Made by a program: the position numbers and the translations under genes. DNA of 64,000 nt, from NCBI GenBank assembly GCA_023512835.1, contig CM042087.1:8472550-8536549 (forward strand), in the 5' to 3' direction. The DNA is from Taxillus chinensis. Its lineage: Eukaryota; Streptophyta; Magnoliopsida; Santalales; Loranthaceae. This document shows, one piece after another, positions 47,917 to 60,923 of the stretch. Every line of letters starts with the position of its first letter. Within the stretch, counting starts at the first letter, position 1. The notes beneath the pieces were generated by a model. That model made no database searches, was not told where the DNA came from, and saw only the letters and a program-made list of their open reading frames with translations.

Positions 47917-50533
47917 ATGGAGGAGAATCGCGGCGGCGCGTCGCTACCGTCGGGACCGGACGGTACGAAGAGGCGGGTGAGCTACTTCTACGAGCCGACG
48001 ATCGGGGACTACTACTACGGGCAGGGACATCCGATGAAGCCCCACCGCATCCGGATGGCCCACAACCTGATCGTCCACTACTCCCTCCACCGCCGCATGG
48101 AGATCTGCCGGCCCTTCCCTGCTTCCCCCGTCGACATTCGCCGCTTCCACTCCGACGATTACGTCGACTTCCTCGCCTCGGTCACCCCCGGCACCGTCCA
48201 CGACCACGCCCACTCTCGCCACCTCAAGCGCTTCAACGTCGGCGAGGATTGCCCCGTCTTCGACGGCCTCTTCCCCTTCTGCCAAGCATCCGCCGGCGGA
48301 TCCATTGGCGCCGCTGTCAAGCTCAACCGCGCCGACGCTGACATCACCGTCAACTGGGCCGGCGGCCTCCACCACGCCAAGAAGTCCGAGGCCTCCGGCT
48401 TCTGCTACGTCAACGACATCGTTCTTGGAATTCTCGAACTCCTTAAATTCCACAAGGTAACTTACATTTTCCTTCGTGACAGGGTTGTTTGGATGTTACC
48501 ATCTTTCTTGGCGCTACTTTTAATTTTTGTTTCACTTTAATTTTAGGTGTTGCTATGTTTTGCTTTGTGTATGATTCTTGACATAGCTCATATTTTATTT
48601 TGTCAAACGTTTCTTGCAATTAAATTGCGTAGGTAAATCGCCTCTCCCAACCGTTCAATTGGTTTTAAAAACATTTAATGTCAATTCAACAACAGAAAGG
48701 CCGACTTGCACTATTTACATGCACAACTTAATGTAACAGATCCTTTTTATCTTATATTCCTCAAACACCTTAATTGACCTTTAGTTACCAAATCTTGTTT
48801 TGTTTTTGTTTTTGTTTGCTTTTTTTTGTTTTGATTTCAATATTTATTTATAATCACATATTATAAAAGCAAGAAAAAGTTTAGCCATTGCAAGGTGTGT
48901 TTAACAGGTTTGAGCACACAAAAATTTAAATATTATGATGCTGTTTTGGATAAAATTTCAATTTTTTAAGCTGATTCATCAAAAAGAAGATTTGAACACA
49001 CTTCAAAAACAATTTTACTAGAGGTTTTATTTATTTATTTTATAACATTATTTCTTTAAATGGAAAACAAAAGCTGGCATAGTACACTATTGAATATGCC
49101 TTTGTTTATTTTTAATTGCATTCTTGACTTTTTGAGTCTCTTGGCATAGTGTTTTATTTTATTATTTTTCTTTTAGTTTGAATGCTTAATCTTTGCATGC
49201 CTGGATTTTCTTGCGCTGGTCATGGAAGGTTATGTTTTTATGTTCAATCATTATGCTTGTTGGTTTGTCATGGATCAAAATAGCCAATTTCATGGAGCCA
49301 CAACGTGTAACTGGAAAACTAGGTTAGAAATCGCTTTAGCCTCACTCAAATAACACATTGTGATTCTTTTTTCGTTGTTTGATATTTGATTGCAAACAAT
49401 GACTGTTGTTACTTTGCCTTTTCTTCTTCTTCTTCTTTTGACTTGGTGAGTGAAAAGTTACCCAAAATGAGTCCCTGATGTTAATCTACTCAGAGCCTGT
49501 TTAGTTGGGCTTATAAGCACCTAAAAGTGTTTATAAGCCAAAACTATTTTTGTACAGTGTTTAGTAAACTGCTTATGATTTATGTTTATTTTTATTAGTT
49601 TAAAAATGCTTATAAGCCTTAAGCAGGAGGAGAGTGCTTATGACTCGTGAATTAGTTTTTAATTCAGCAAAAGTCTGTTACGTATTTAAACTATTATAAA
49701 ATTTAGGATTTATGCCCTTATTTGTGTTTTCACTTGCATATATGTCATAAACATTTTACTATGCAAATACTTTTTTCTAATTATAAAAAAGTCATTAGCA
49801 ACTGATAAGGTCTTTATCTAATAAGTCTAACCAAACAAGCCCTTATTGCTCTTGGGCAGCGTGTGCTCTATGTCGATATAGATGTTCACCATGGAGATGG
49901 TGTTGAGGAGGCATTCTTCACCACGGACAGAGTCATGACTGTTTCTTTCCACAAATTTGGGGATTTCTTTCCAGGCACTGGGCACATAAAAGATACTGGG
50001 ACTGGTCAGGGAAAGTACTATGCTCTAAACGTGCCCTTAAATGATGGGATGGATGATGAAAGCTTTGGCAGTCTATTTCGACCAGTCATTCAAAAAGTCA
50101 TGGAGCTTTATCAGCCTGATGCAGTAGTTCTCCAATGTGGAGCAGATTCATTGTCTGGTGACAGATTAGGATGCTTCAATTTGTCTGTGAAGGGACATGC
50201 CAATTGCCTTCGATTCCTAAGGTCTTTCAATGTACCCTTGATGGTCTTGGGTGGAGGAGGTTATACAATTCGGAATGTTGCACGGTGCTGGTGCTATGAG
50301 GTATCTATTTATATCCAAATACAATCTTTCTATTTCTCTTTGTTTCATGGTAAAATCCTCATTTGTTGTTAATCTCTGGCATTTTTACAGACAGCAGTTG
50401 CAGTTGGGGTAGAACCTGATAATAATTTGCCTTACAATGAATATTTTGAGTATTTTGGCCCTGACTATACTCTTCACGTTGAACCATGCAACATGGATAA
50501 CCAAAACTCTGCAAGAGATTTGGAGAAAATAAG
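47917..50533 (+). CDS. HDA6: Class I RPD3-type histone deacetylase, exons 1-3 (HDA6-like)
   Basis: Exons are 47917-48456, 49860-50300 and 50391-50533, all with GT-AG borders. They give about 374 residues of a protein usually near 470. The start is the ATG giving [16 protein letters not shown], which matches the HDA6 N-terminus; an in-frame ATG further up is not conserved. Exon 1 holds [20 protein letters not shown] and the active-site stretch [20 protein letters not shown]. Exon 2 has the zinc-binding [16 protein letters not shown], then [16 protein letters not shown] and [18 protein letters not shown]. Exon 3 has [19 protein letters not shown]. Known HDA6 deacetylates histones and works with DNA methylation to silence transposons and rDNA in the nucleus. 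Exon 1 is strongly GC-rich. NWAGGLHH replaces the usual NWGGGLHH. The remaining C-terminal exon(s) are not found before 64000. Confidence 0.88.
49493..49842. mobile_element. MITE in HDA6 intron 1 next to the splice acceptor
   Basis: The ends are imperfect inverted repeats: GAGCCTGTTTAGTTGGGCTTA on the left, and GGGCTTGTTTGGTTAGACTTA when the right end is reverse-complemented. The size is about 350 bp with an A+T-rich middle, typical of hAT- or Harbinger-type plant MITEs. A target duplication was not clear. The right end lies about 17 bp before exon 2. Confidence 0.6.
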
Positions 50534-50682
50534 GTAATCTCAAGCGTTGCATTGCTACTTAGTAGATTTAATTGAGGGATTTACTTTTCTATTTAGACTA
50601 CTTATGTGAGACTTAATACAAGTTCACTTAACCACAATATGTTGGTTTTGTACTAGAATTTAAATATTATGTGTTATTACCG

Positions 50683-53560
50683 GATTTTGTTTGGGAGGAA
50701 AACCCGCTTTCGGAGATGCGGTTTTTCCATCCATCCGAATGGTAATGAAAAATAATAGTCGCTACCAACAATTTTTGAGGTGCAGTTGGTCACCTAAAAA
50801 ATAATTTACGTTGACAGAACTAGGTTCGAGAGTTTATTACGTGTGGGGAAGGATTAATACCCCCACAGCACCCTTTTGGTACCTATCCTAGGAGGAAGAG
50901 GTTTCTAATTTGTTTTAATTGGTTGGTTTGAATTTTACTAGTCTAAATTATTTTTAAGAACTTAAAATGTCTACTCTTTTTATTTTTCTAAGTTATTTGT
51001 TATAATTTAAAATTTAGTCCCATTATCCTAGAATCTAAAAACGGTCCTATAAATTTGAAGTGTTCAAGAAAGGATAATCCTAACAGTATGGTTAAGTCCT
51101 AAGTTAAAACTTATGGAGCACTCAAAATTATTTAGTTGAAGAATTCTAGAAGAATTTAAAGGAAACAAATTTTCATGAAAGAATTCAAGAAAATTAAAAA
51201 CAATATGTTGAGAACGAATTTTTATCTTGAAAAAAACATTTTGTTATTGTTGTTTTTTTATTTTATAAATTCATTTTGAATTTTTATATTTTTTTTATTT
51301 TCAAAAGTTGGCAAATTTTCTTTTTTTGAGTTTCTAAAAGAATTTTTTTTGTGTATATGTGTGCATTAAATAAAAAAGATTCAAGCAAACATAACTCAAA
51401 GTGTTTGTGTGATAAGTGACATACGAAAATAAAATAATATTGTCTTTTTTTTTTTTTTTCCTTTTCACTTTTTTGTTTTTGTTCTTTTCATTGTCTCTAA
51501 TTGTTTATAAATTACAAATGGCTCAAAGCTATAATAATGGAATACAATAGGATAACCCCAAACAGTTTACAAAAATGACCAAAATCACCCAAAGAAAACT
51601 AAAATTGCTATTAATAAGAAGAAAATGCTAAAACAAAACAAAATCTGCACAACAAACGTCAGTGCCACTGTACATAAGCCAAAACATTAATCTCATTACA
51701 AAAGCAAAAACAAAATACCAATGTACATAACCCAAAACATCAATTCCATTACAAAAGCAACAACAAATAGCACGCATCGAATAAGATGGATAAAGCATTC
51801 CATAAGTAAACATATAATAAAAGAAACGCACGAATAAGATGGATAAAGCATTCCATAAGTAAACATATAATAAAAGAAACGCACAGAGCTACTCCAAATT
51901 AAGCTCTCCACCTGCTAACCACGACCATGAGTACGCCCTCAATTTTAGAGTAAGATCATCCACAACCCAGTCATGTCCATGGATGTCATCAAGCAGCTCA
52001 AAACAATGAATAGATATCACGTGGACAATCTCTAAAACATGTTTAAATAGGCACCTACATCTTGAATATACAATCTTTAAACATGTAGCAAGCAAATCAA
52101 CAAACGACAAGATAGTCTTTGATAAATAGAGATACGTTTTGAAAAAAACAAAAGAAGAAGGAAATCTCTAATAAAAAAACTAGACAAGCATATAAACTAG
52201 AGAGGGTATATCAAGGACGAGCATCCAAAATAAGTCACTAATAACAAATAATCATGAAAATAGTGGGCAGTGATACTATGATCTAAACACAAACGAACAA
52301 AGCAACTATGGAAAAGTGGAAGACCAGGATTGCACGAATCAGATCTATAAACCAAACACCTTCTTGTATTTTCCTCGGACAGTCGGAGGGCAGGGCTAGG
52401 AACCAGGAAGTGAAGCGCGGCAGAAGAGTGTTACACCAGCAACGGTGTGACTAGCAACAACTTGAGTTGCTGCGAGGTAGCGGTGGCGGGGCCTATGCAT
52501 GTCGTGGTTGAATTGGAACGGCCGAGGAGATGGCAATTGGTGTAGTTGGTGTTGGTTGGCTGGTACGGCAGTGATAGAGTCGTTGCTGTGGGAAGGTGCG
52601 ATTTGAGCCAACGAGAAGCAGCGGCTTTGGGTTGTTGGGAGAAGTCGTCAACGGTCAGTCGCTGTTTGTGGTCGATGCACGGAAAGGAAAGACGGCCGGT
52701 GGTTGGGATGTAGAGCCATGGGTCGATGTTTAGGAGGTTGTTGTGGTGGAAGGGAAGAACAGGCAAGATAAAGGGATGTTTCTTTTGTGGTTTCAGATGG
52801 GGATTTGAAATGGTGGTGGTGGCGGAACAACTTCCATCCGGCAGAGGGAATAGTGGCGGCAGCTGGTGAGGTGATTTTCGGCCACTAGGGGGAACTCTCA
52901 GGGATTGAGGGTGATAAGATGTTGTAACTAAATTCTTATTTTTGTAAATTGAGAGCCCCTCCTTTGGTTTGGTGGAGAAGATAAGCTTATATAGAGAGGA
53001 GATGGGCGAGGTTTTAGGGTTTGATTGGGTGTGGCATGGAGAGATGAGGCATGGGCGTGAGCTAGTTGGCCGGGTGTGAGCTAGTTGATCGGGCGTGGTT
53101 GCAGCGACAGAAGGGAAAGCCAGTTTCGGCAAGGTAGGGGAAAGAGGGGAAGGAAAAAGGAGAAGGAATTCATACCATTGGAGGATCTGTGTGCTTGCAT
53201 CACTGCATCTCTGCATTGCGCCTGGGGAAGAAGAAGCAGCGTGTGCTGTTGCCTGCATGGAAGAGATGGGACGGGATGGAGGAGAGAGAGAGAGTTGACC
53301 AGGTTTTGTTTTTTCTTTTATTTTTTTCTTTGTTTTTTTGTTTTTTGCTTTTTGATTTTGTTATTTGATTTTTTTGTTTTTTTATTCTTAAACCAATGAG
53401 GAGATGACATGTGACTGGGGTATTTGGCATTTAAAAAGATTTTCTGAATAATTCTTTTTATTTTTATCACCTGAGACTGACTTTTTGGCATTTAAAAGAC
53501 TTTCTGAATAAGTCATTGAAGTCGCACCCTTTTGAATCGGCAGTTACATTTCTTTATTTA
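50683..53560 (-). mobile_element. Ogre/Tat-like LTR with short internal piece, minus orientation
   Basis: Reverse-complement relative of 43060-46277, with primer-site-like GTTGGTAGCGACT on the minus strand near 50757 and the same truncation point just inside it. A 275-codon minus-strand frame at 52431-53258 is Pro/Ser/Thr-rich and is not kept in the plus-strand copy, so I treat it as chance. The element lies in HDA6 intron 3. Confidence 0.55.
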
Positions 53561-53849
53561 TCTATATAAAGTGAGTAACAGATAGAAAAATAGTTTAAAG
53601 CAAAAATAAATGTGTTTGTCCGACTTGGACAAAATAGGGTCCAACATTATGTTCTTATGTGTTTTGTAATGAGCCATGTTACAAAAGGTAGAGATTCCAA
53701 GTTTAATGTGTGCTTGTGCACTTTCTACCTTTAGTGTATCCATTATGATATTTCAACAGTTATAAACTGTAGTGGGACGAAACATAAATGATAATCTAAT
53801 CTTATATTATTAAACTGAAGGCTAATTTTCGTATGTTATAGTAGGACTA

Positions 53850-54560
53850 TAACATAGAATTATTAAATAGTTTTGTGTGGTTCATAGAATTTTCATTACC
53901 ATTAATCTCTTCATATCTATGAATTATTGACACTAGGTACTTTAAGTATTATGTGGTCGGTATCTGTTAACTCAAGTGTGATTATACCTTGCTCATTATT
54001 TCTTCTCTTTCTAAACTTATACTCCATATATTCAATTTTCGATTTGCTTAATCTAAATTCCCGAGTTTGTCTCTACAACTCTAATTTTTGGTTAATTCTA
54101 TTTTGATTTCATTGATCAAAACAATATAGCAACTCATGAATAATTTTGTTAATTGCATCCATTACTATTGCAAAGAGGAAAGGGCTTAAGGCTGATCATT
54201 GATGCACTCTTATTGTAATTGAAAACTCACATATTAATCCACCTCTAGTTCTGACATTTTCATAAATATCCTTTATTATACTCATGTATTTGCGAGGAAT
54301 TATCTTCTTTTCCGAAGCCTACTAGAGTACATCTCTATATACTGATGCGCCCTTATTATAATTGTAAACTCACATGTTAATCCACAACTAGTTATGACAT
54401 TTTCATAAATATCCTTTATTATACTCACATATTTGATAAAGCCTACTAGAGTACATCTCTATATACTGGACTTTATCCAACTTTATGAAGAACATGTGTA
54501 AATTCTTTTGGTCACTTGAAACCTTTCAATAAGTCTTTTTAATATATGGGTTGCTTAGGT
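53850..54560 (-). pseudogene. Decayed non-LTR (RTE-like) reverse transcriptase fragment
   Basis: In scattered minus-strand frames one can read pieces of a LINE reverse transcriptase: ALSPYLFAIVMDAINKIIHE-like text at about 54140-54200, then a segment resembling SKTEYMEY-KFRKRRNNEQ and I-RYEEINGN downstream at 53870-54050. Many stops and frameshifts are present. A block of about 150 bp (54187-54336) is repeated at 54340-54471. Confidence 0.55.
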
Positions 54561-55680
54561 CTTTTAGGCATGAAATTAAATTATTTTTTTTTGCAATGGT
54601 GCTTAAAAATCCTTTTTCATAACTTCATAATATGACTTCTTAGTTGTATTATTGTATATAAATGTTTAATAATCAGAATAATGTTATTAGTATTATTTTT
54701 ATTAATATTATTTTGGCTCCTGTCAAGTTGTGAATTAAATCTTTAATCATTTTTGTGAATTGTGAATTGTAAAGCTTAGAAACAAATTTAAAAACAAGTT
54801 TAGACAAATATAGTAACACTTTTAATTGTTAAAAATATGATCATTTAACAAATTTAAAAGTAATGAAGCCTCAATTATGTCATGTGTTGGAAGCCTTAAT
54901 AGAAATAACTTTATTAACATTATTTTCAATTAATATTTGTTTAAATTAATTATGTTGTGACATCACTTTTGTTGATTGTTTTTTCCTATCCATAGTTTCA
55001 TCAACATGTTAGTAGTATTTACAAGTAAAATATCAGTGAATTTCCTTGTATGGCATATCATTCTATCGTCGACTAGTTTTATGTAATGAAATGATTAGAT
55101 TTGTTGACACGGAAAGAGAATAGAAAAAGGAAAGAGAATATATAAACAAGTGGTGGACAACAATTAAGAAAAAGAGAAACAGAAAAAACTCTACATTTTT
55201 AGGTTGTGAAATTGAATTAATTTTTAGCTACATTTTGCATATTTAATGTTTTATTTTTTATTTTTTATATATTAAAGTAATAGTCTAATAAGGTTTAATA
55301 AGCTAATAAGATTTTTTTGTTAGAAACAACCACAAAGGTAATGAAATTCTAATCGAAGAAATACATTGAGTAGGTCCAAGCCTTCAATTGGCCAAGAAAA
55401 ATCACAACTACTACATCACATAAAAGATCCAAACAATTTTCTTAACCCCTTGAATCCATGTTTCAACACTAAATAGTCAACGATTACACTATTGCCAAAT
55501 TGCCCAAAAAATACCAAAGGAATGGCCTTTAGAAAGAATCTCACCGGTGCTATCACCCTCAACCCACTCCAAACTAAAATTTCAAGACCCACACTACTTA
55601 AATGAACCCGTGATAGACCAAGCATCGCTAAAACCAAACTTTATAATTGCCCAGACCAAGGATAGAATAATAAGTGCTGT
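54561..55680. other. A+T-rich spacer
   Basis: Nothing convincing on either strand; only short open frames and A/T-rich tracts. It lies inside the presumed HDA6 intron 3 or beyond a truncated gene. Confidence 0.5.
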
Positions 55681-55688
55681 ATTATATT

Positions 55689-56676
55689 CATGGTTCGAAA
55701 AAACGGGCTGAGGCGGCACCTCAAGGCGCTGCCTTGCCTGCCTCCCTCTCAGACCGCTTTGGAGGCGCCACCCTAGAACTCACATCGGCCGCCAGCCGCC
55801 TCAGATGGGTGAGGCGGCCTGAGGCGGGCTGTTCCGCTGCCTCGTCTCGTATGCGGGATGAGGCGCCCGCGTTGACGCCAGACTACTGACGATGATGCAA
55901 CGCCAGTCGATCGACGACGGACGACCTCCATGACAAGCCTTCGACCTCCTTTGATACCAAATTGTCGACAATGATGCGATGCTAGACGATCGACGATGAA
56001 CGACCTCCTTCGACGCCAGACTGTCAACAACGAAGCGAAGCCAAACGATCGACGTCGGACAACCTCCTTCGACCTCGCGACCTCTCTTCCTCCATCGATC
56101 GACGGCGTCTGCTCTCGTTTTGATGTCAGGTGATCACGTTTGCTTGCGACCTCTTGTTTTGATGTATAGTAGACCTCTCATCTGATTGAGATATTATAAG
56201 TTAAGATAGTAAGTCATATATATATATATCTTACTAATTATTATATATAATTATAATTAATTTTTTTTATATATATAACTATATATATTATTATAATTAA
56301 AATTAAAATTTTAATAAATTATAAAAATTTATTAAATGTTAAAGTAAATAAGGTATAAAGTGAGTAACGAACAGTTTATAATTAAATTTATTTTAAATTT
56401 TAATTATATTTTTTTTAGATACAATTTATTATTGTGCAATAGCAAATAATCAAAGAAGAGATTTCCATTGAAAATATGACAAATAATATGAAAGTAGGAG
56501 ACTTCATTTTGTAATTGTAATATAATTTTATTATTTTAAAATTAAGTTTGCATAAATTTTATTTTATTTTATATATTTTGTATATTTTAAAAAAATTATC
56601 ATGGACAATTGAGGCACTCGCCTCGGCGTATGACATCCAATCTGTACCGTACAGCATTCCATATTTTTGAACCTTG
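55689..56676. mobile_element. Non-autonomous hAT-type element A (988 bp)
   Basis: Begins CATGGTTCGAAAA and ends TTTTTGAACCTTG, inverted ends with small differences. ATTATATT flanks it at 55681-55688 and 56677-56684, a perfect 8-bp target duplication as made by hAT transposases. The left 200 bp is GC-rich with GAGGCG words; the middle is A+T-rich. No transposase coding is visible. Confidence 0.88.
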
Positions 56677-58367
56677 ATTATATTTTGACTAAGTTGGATA
56701 CATGCCTACTTGATTCATTTTCTCAAACACTTATCAAAAATGAGCTTTTCCACCAAATATTCTTCAATGGCCAGGTTATTATTCTAACGGTCACATTTTG
56801 CTCTTTTAACGACTATTCTCCACTACAATGGCTATATTCTCCTTCTATAAATGCACTTTTAATTCTTCTCATTTACTCACATTACTTTTCAAACTCTTCT
56901 TTCCAACTCTCCACCTTTTATCCTTGGCAAAATGGTGTTCTTTGTGAGATCTTGTTCACTTTGATGGTGGTGTCTTTTATGATCATGATGGCACCCACTT
57001 CTGGCGGCCATTCCGCCAATAGTTCTTCTCTCCCCGCTCTCTCCGATCCTCCAAGCATCAAGGCATATGCCTCCACCAAATTGACTTACTTCAAACGATT
57101 TTGTTTTCTTCCTTCTTTTAGGGTGAAAGATAGCTTTTTGGCCATTAGCTTTTTGGAGGACGATCTTACTCAATCTGCTCAGGATTTTTCCTTTACGGCC
57201 CTGCTGAAATTTTTTTTCCGGTAGGCCACAGCTTCACAAACTCCGCCATTATTTTGATAATGAGCATTTTCCCGGCGACTTTGTCCTCGGCCTTCTTGCC
57301 TCTAATACTCTCATGGTTGGCTTTGATTTGGAAGAGGATCTTTTCCGCCTCATTTCTAAGCCCTCATGTTTCATTCTTTCTTTTCCTTATCGGATTTATC
57401 GTTGGGTGGCCGGTGCTGATCTCACCATTGGTGAATATTTGACTCTTATTTGGATCACTCTTCCCCACCTCCCATTGTAATTTTTTTATCCCGATTTAAT
57501 TCGGCGTATTGCTTTCACTTTTGGTATTTTATTGGCCATGGATTTGCCTACCACCACGCTTGCCCGCTCGAGCAAAGCTTGTTTTTGCGTGGAATTGGAC
57601 ATCCATTCATGACCCCCTTCCACCATATGGACTGGGTTGTCCATCGGATTTTTTTAGGCTATTTGTTACCACAAGTTGCCAGTGACTTGTTTCGAGCATC
57701 CCAGCTGTTCCCTATCCCCTGTCGCAGCCCCTATCGAATTGGCCATTTCTCTGCTGGTCGTTTCCTTGCCAAGGTGGTGTTAGCATCCGCCAGCGTCACC
57801 TTTGGCTTGGTCCGCATCAGTGTTGCCCTTTGCTTAGTTCATGTCGGCCTCTCCATTGTCGGCAGGCCGATTGGCCACGCTCCCTTCAGAGTGACCCTCC
57901 TCACCAGCATTGCTGGATCTCGGTCGGTGTCTGCCTCGTTGACGACGCCTTGTTGGATGGCCTCAGCTCTTGCATTGTTGACCACTGTGCCGTCCTTCTC
58001 CGGATCCTCCTCGTGGCATCCTGCTTGACATTGCGGCTCCCGTCATCGATTCTTGCCTCGAAGCCAAGGTGTCTGACCGTCTCGTCAAATGATTCCTAGC
58101 CATACTGTCCCCGTCTCAGCATCTGCCATATGGCTCTGACGCTAGTGTTGTTCTTGATCTTCCCCCAGTAGCCGCAGCCCCTCCCCCTCCCCCAAACCCT
58201 ACCTCTTCTACACCTTTCTCATCCCTCCCTCCCCCTGGTTCGGCCCACCCTGTGTTGACCCATGCCGATTCTGCCCACCCTCTGTCGACCCATGCCGATT
58301 CTGCCCACCCTCGCCCTCCCCATTCCATCCCGCTCCCCTTTCCCCTGGCCCTCAAGTCCCCTCCAGT

Positions 58368-58999
58368 TAGGGGTGTGCATCTTATCCGCCCAACTCGCTT
58401 TACCCGCCCGAACCAACCCGAACCTACCCGTTACCCGTGAATAAAAATTATATAAATGAGTGGGTCGGTTGAAATTTTTAATTTTTAGTGGGTTGGGTCG
58501 GTTGGTGGGTGAGAATGCTCAAACCCGCTATTAACCCGACCCGCCGCACCCCATTATAAAATTAAAGTAAACTCTATCATCTATCTATTAGACATTAGTT
58601 TATTATTGTCTCTCTCATTGCGAGAGGTGAGAGCTATGCAGCGCAATGCTTATAATTGTGAGTTTGTGATGCTATGATCCATAAATCTGACATATTTCAT
58701 CATATGTAATTATAAATACTTAGTAAATAAAATAATAGACTTTTGATTATAATTATTTTAGAGATTATACGCTTAATTTTTTCAGTATATATCGTCTAAT
58801 TATATACCAGTTAATGACGGTTGACACTCGCTCTACCCGCCATATCCGCCGGTTAATATCCGCCAAAAAATTAATAAACCCGCCGATTATTGAGGTTGAT
58901 GGGTCGGTTGAAAGGTGGAAGAATTAGTCACCCGCTAAGGATGGGTCGGTTGATGATTTAGCCTTCCACCCGACCCCACCCGACCCATGCACACCCCTA
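58368..58999. mobile_element. Non-autonomous hAT-type element, TAGGGGTGTGCAT ends (632 bp)
   Basis: 13-bp perfect terminal inverted repeats TAGGGGTGTGCAT, and a perfect 8-bp target duplication CCTCCAGT at 58360-58367 and 59000-59007. Subterminal regions are rich in GGGTCGGTTG-type words in both orientations, likely transposase-binding sites. It is inserted in the Pro-rich linker of the LINE ORF1 remnant. Confidence 0.92.
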
Positions 59000-59286
59000 C
59001 CTCCAGTTTCCAACCACCCTCCCCCTTTTTTGCTTGTCCCCTTCCCACCCCTCTTCCCCTGGTTCCTCCTTCCCCTCTTCCTGCAAGCCCACCGCAATCC
59101 TCCCTTCCTCATCCAGCCCACCTCCTCCCCACCTAAACCCCCATCCTCCCTCGCCCAGTAACCCCCCTAGCTCATCTCCCATCTCACCCAAGCCCACACC
59201 TTCCCCCACCGGCCCAATTCCGACTCCTTTTTCCTCCTCCCCCTCTTACCCGATCGAAACCCTACTCAGCTGTGGCCCCTGTTTGC

Positions 59287-60923
59287 CACGGTTCGAAGTA
59301 TCGGGCGATACGGCTATGTATCGCCCAAGTCGGCTCGGTATCGGGAGGACCCGGTACGATATTCCAACCCGGTATGAAGAAATCGTGCTTTGACTTCATT
59401 TCGCCGGTATCGCCCGAGATCTCGGGCGAGAAGAAACGTAGCGGGCGACGACAGGCCGAGACGCAGCATCACGGATGAAAATTCGTCCGTGATTGACGGA
59501 AATAATTGGTAAGAAAAATCGACTTACCTTTCTTCCTCCACTCCTTTTTCCGACGATTTATTTTAAATCCTTCACGCCGACGGCTCTTCTTCCTCATCTT
59601 CTCTTCTTTCTCTTCTTCCTCATCTTCTCTTCTTCGACGGGAAAACGAATGCTGCCGCTGCCGACGCCGACTGCCGCCTCCGCTGCCGACACCGACTGCC
59701 GCCTCATTGCCGATGTTGACTGCCGCCTCTGCTGCCGCTGCCGCCTGACGCTGCCGCTGCCGAGTCGGATACATACGCACGCTGTCGGCGTTAGCGTTCT
59801 TCGCGAGCCTTCGAGGTGCGCATTAGCGTGTTTTATTTATTAATCTGATTTAATTTATTTATATTAATTTAGTTATTTAAAATCCATTAACACTTTATTT
59901 ATTTATTTAACGTGTTTAATTTATTTATACACATACCATGTCTAATTTATTTATACATATAACGTGTTAATTATTTATAACACATAGTGTGGCTATGTGT
60001 TATTAAATTTATTTAATAGATGTATTTGTTTAAACACATTTTATTTAACAGACTAAATAAATTTAGTTATTTATATAATTACTTTAAAACTTATTTTTAA
60101 GTTTATATGTAATTACATAAACTTATTTTAAATTTAGTCTTAAAAATAAAATATGTAATAATAAAATTAAAAATATTTAATACACAAATTGTAAATTTAA
60201 AAATATTTATTACGGTATAAATTAAAATAAAAATATTTAATATGATATAAATTTAATACTAATTAATGAATATTTAATATTGTATAAATTTATCATGGTA
60301 TACATTTCATATTGATTGCCGAATATTTAATATGATGTAAATTTAAATTATATATATATATATATATAATTAGACATTTTAAGAGTTATATTATTTCATA
60401 TTGTGTGTTGGATAGGAGGCATGGGGCAACGTTCGGTACTTTAGCGGGTTATTTTTCATTGATTTCTTTGAGCGGAATGCGTTTGTTTGATGATCGGGAG
60501 CGGTCTACTACCAATTTTTCTCTTATTTTTTCTGTCATTTGAGGGAGTGAATGTTTGCTTTGGGCGTGTATTATTTTTTTTTCATTTGTGATGTAAATGT
60601 GTACTCCTTTTGAGCTTGTTATTGTATTTCTGTTCTTCGAACACTGTGGGTAATCTTTTCCTAATAAAATTTGCTTACTTCTCAATAAAAAACTATGCTC
60701 TAGCGTCTTCTTTTATGTTTAAAGTCATAACATATAATTCAAATCATTTATTTTGCTTGTTTGATGGTTCTAATGTAATGATTTAATTTTTTCTGATTTT
60801 TCTATGATTTTTATTATTTTTTTTGAATATTATTTTATGTCAAAAGTTGTATCTCGCCCGAGATGCAACGAGTTGTCCGCGACCGCGACGCGACGACGTC
60901 CGCGACCGCGACTTCGAACCATG
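59287..60923. mobile_element. Non-autonomous hAT-type element B (1637 bp)
   Basis: Starts CACGGTTCGAAG and ends CTTCGAACCATG, with CTGTTTGC at 59279-59286 and 60924-60931 as a perfect 8-bp target duplication. The interior has a GC-rich left part with CCGCTGCCGAC repeats near 59650-59770 and an A+T-rich right part with ATTTA runs. Same family of ends as elements A and C. Confidence 0.85.

Noticed and set aside
52431..53258. Long minus-strand open frame of 275 codons
   Set aside because: It lies inside the Ogre/Tat-like LTR, is rich in Pro, Ser and Thr, and is not preserved in the related copy at 43060-46277.
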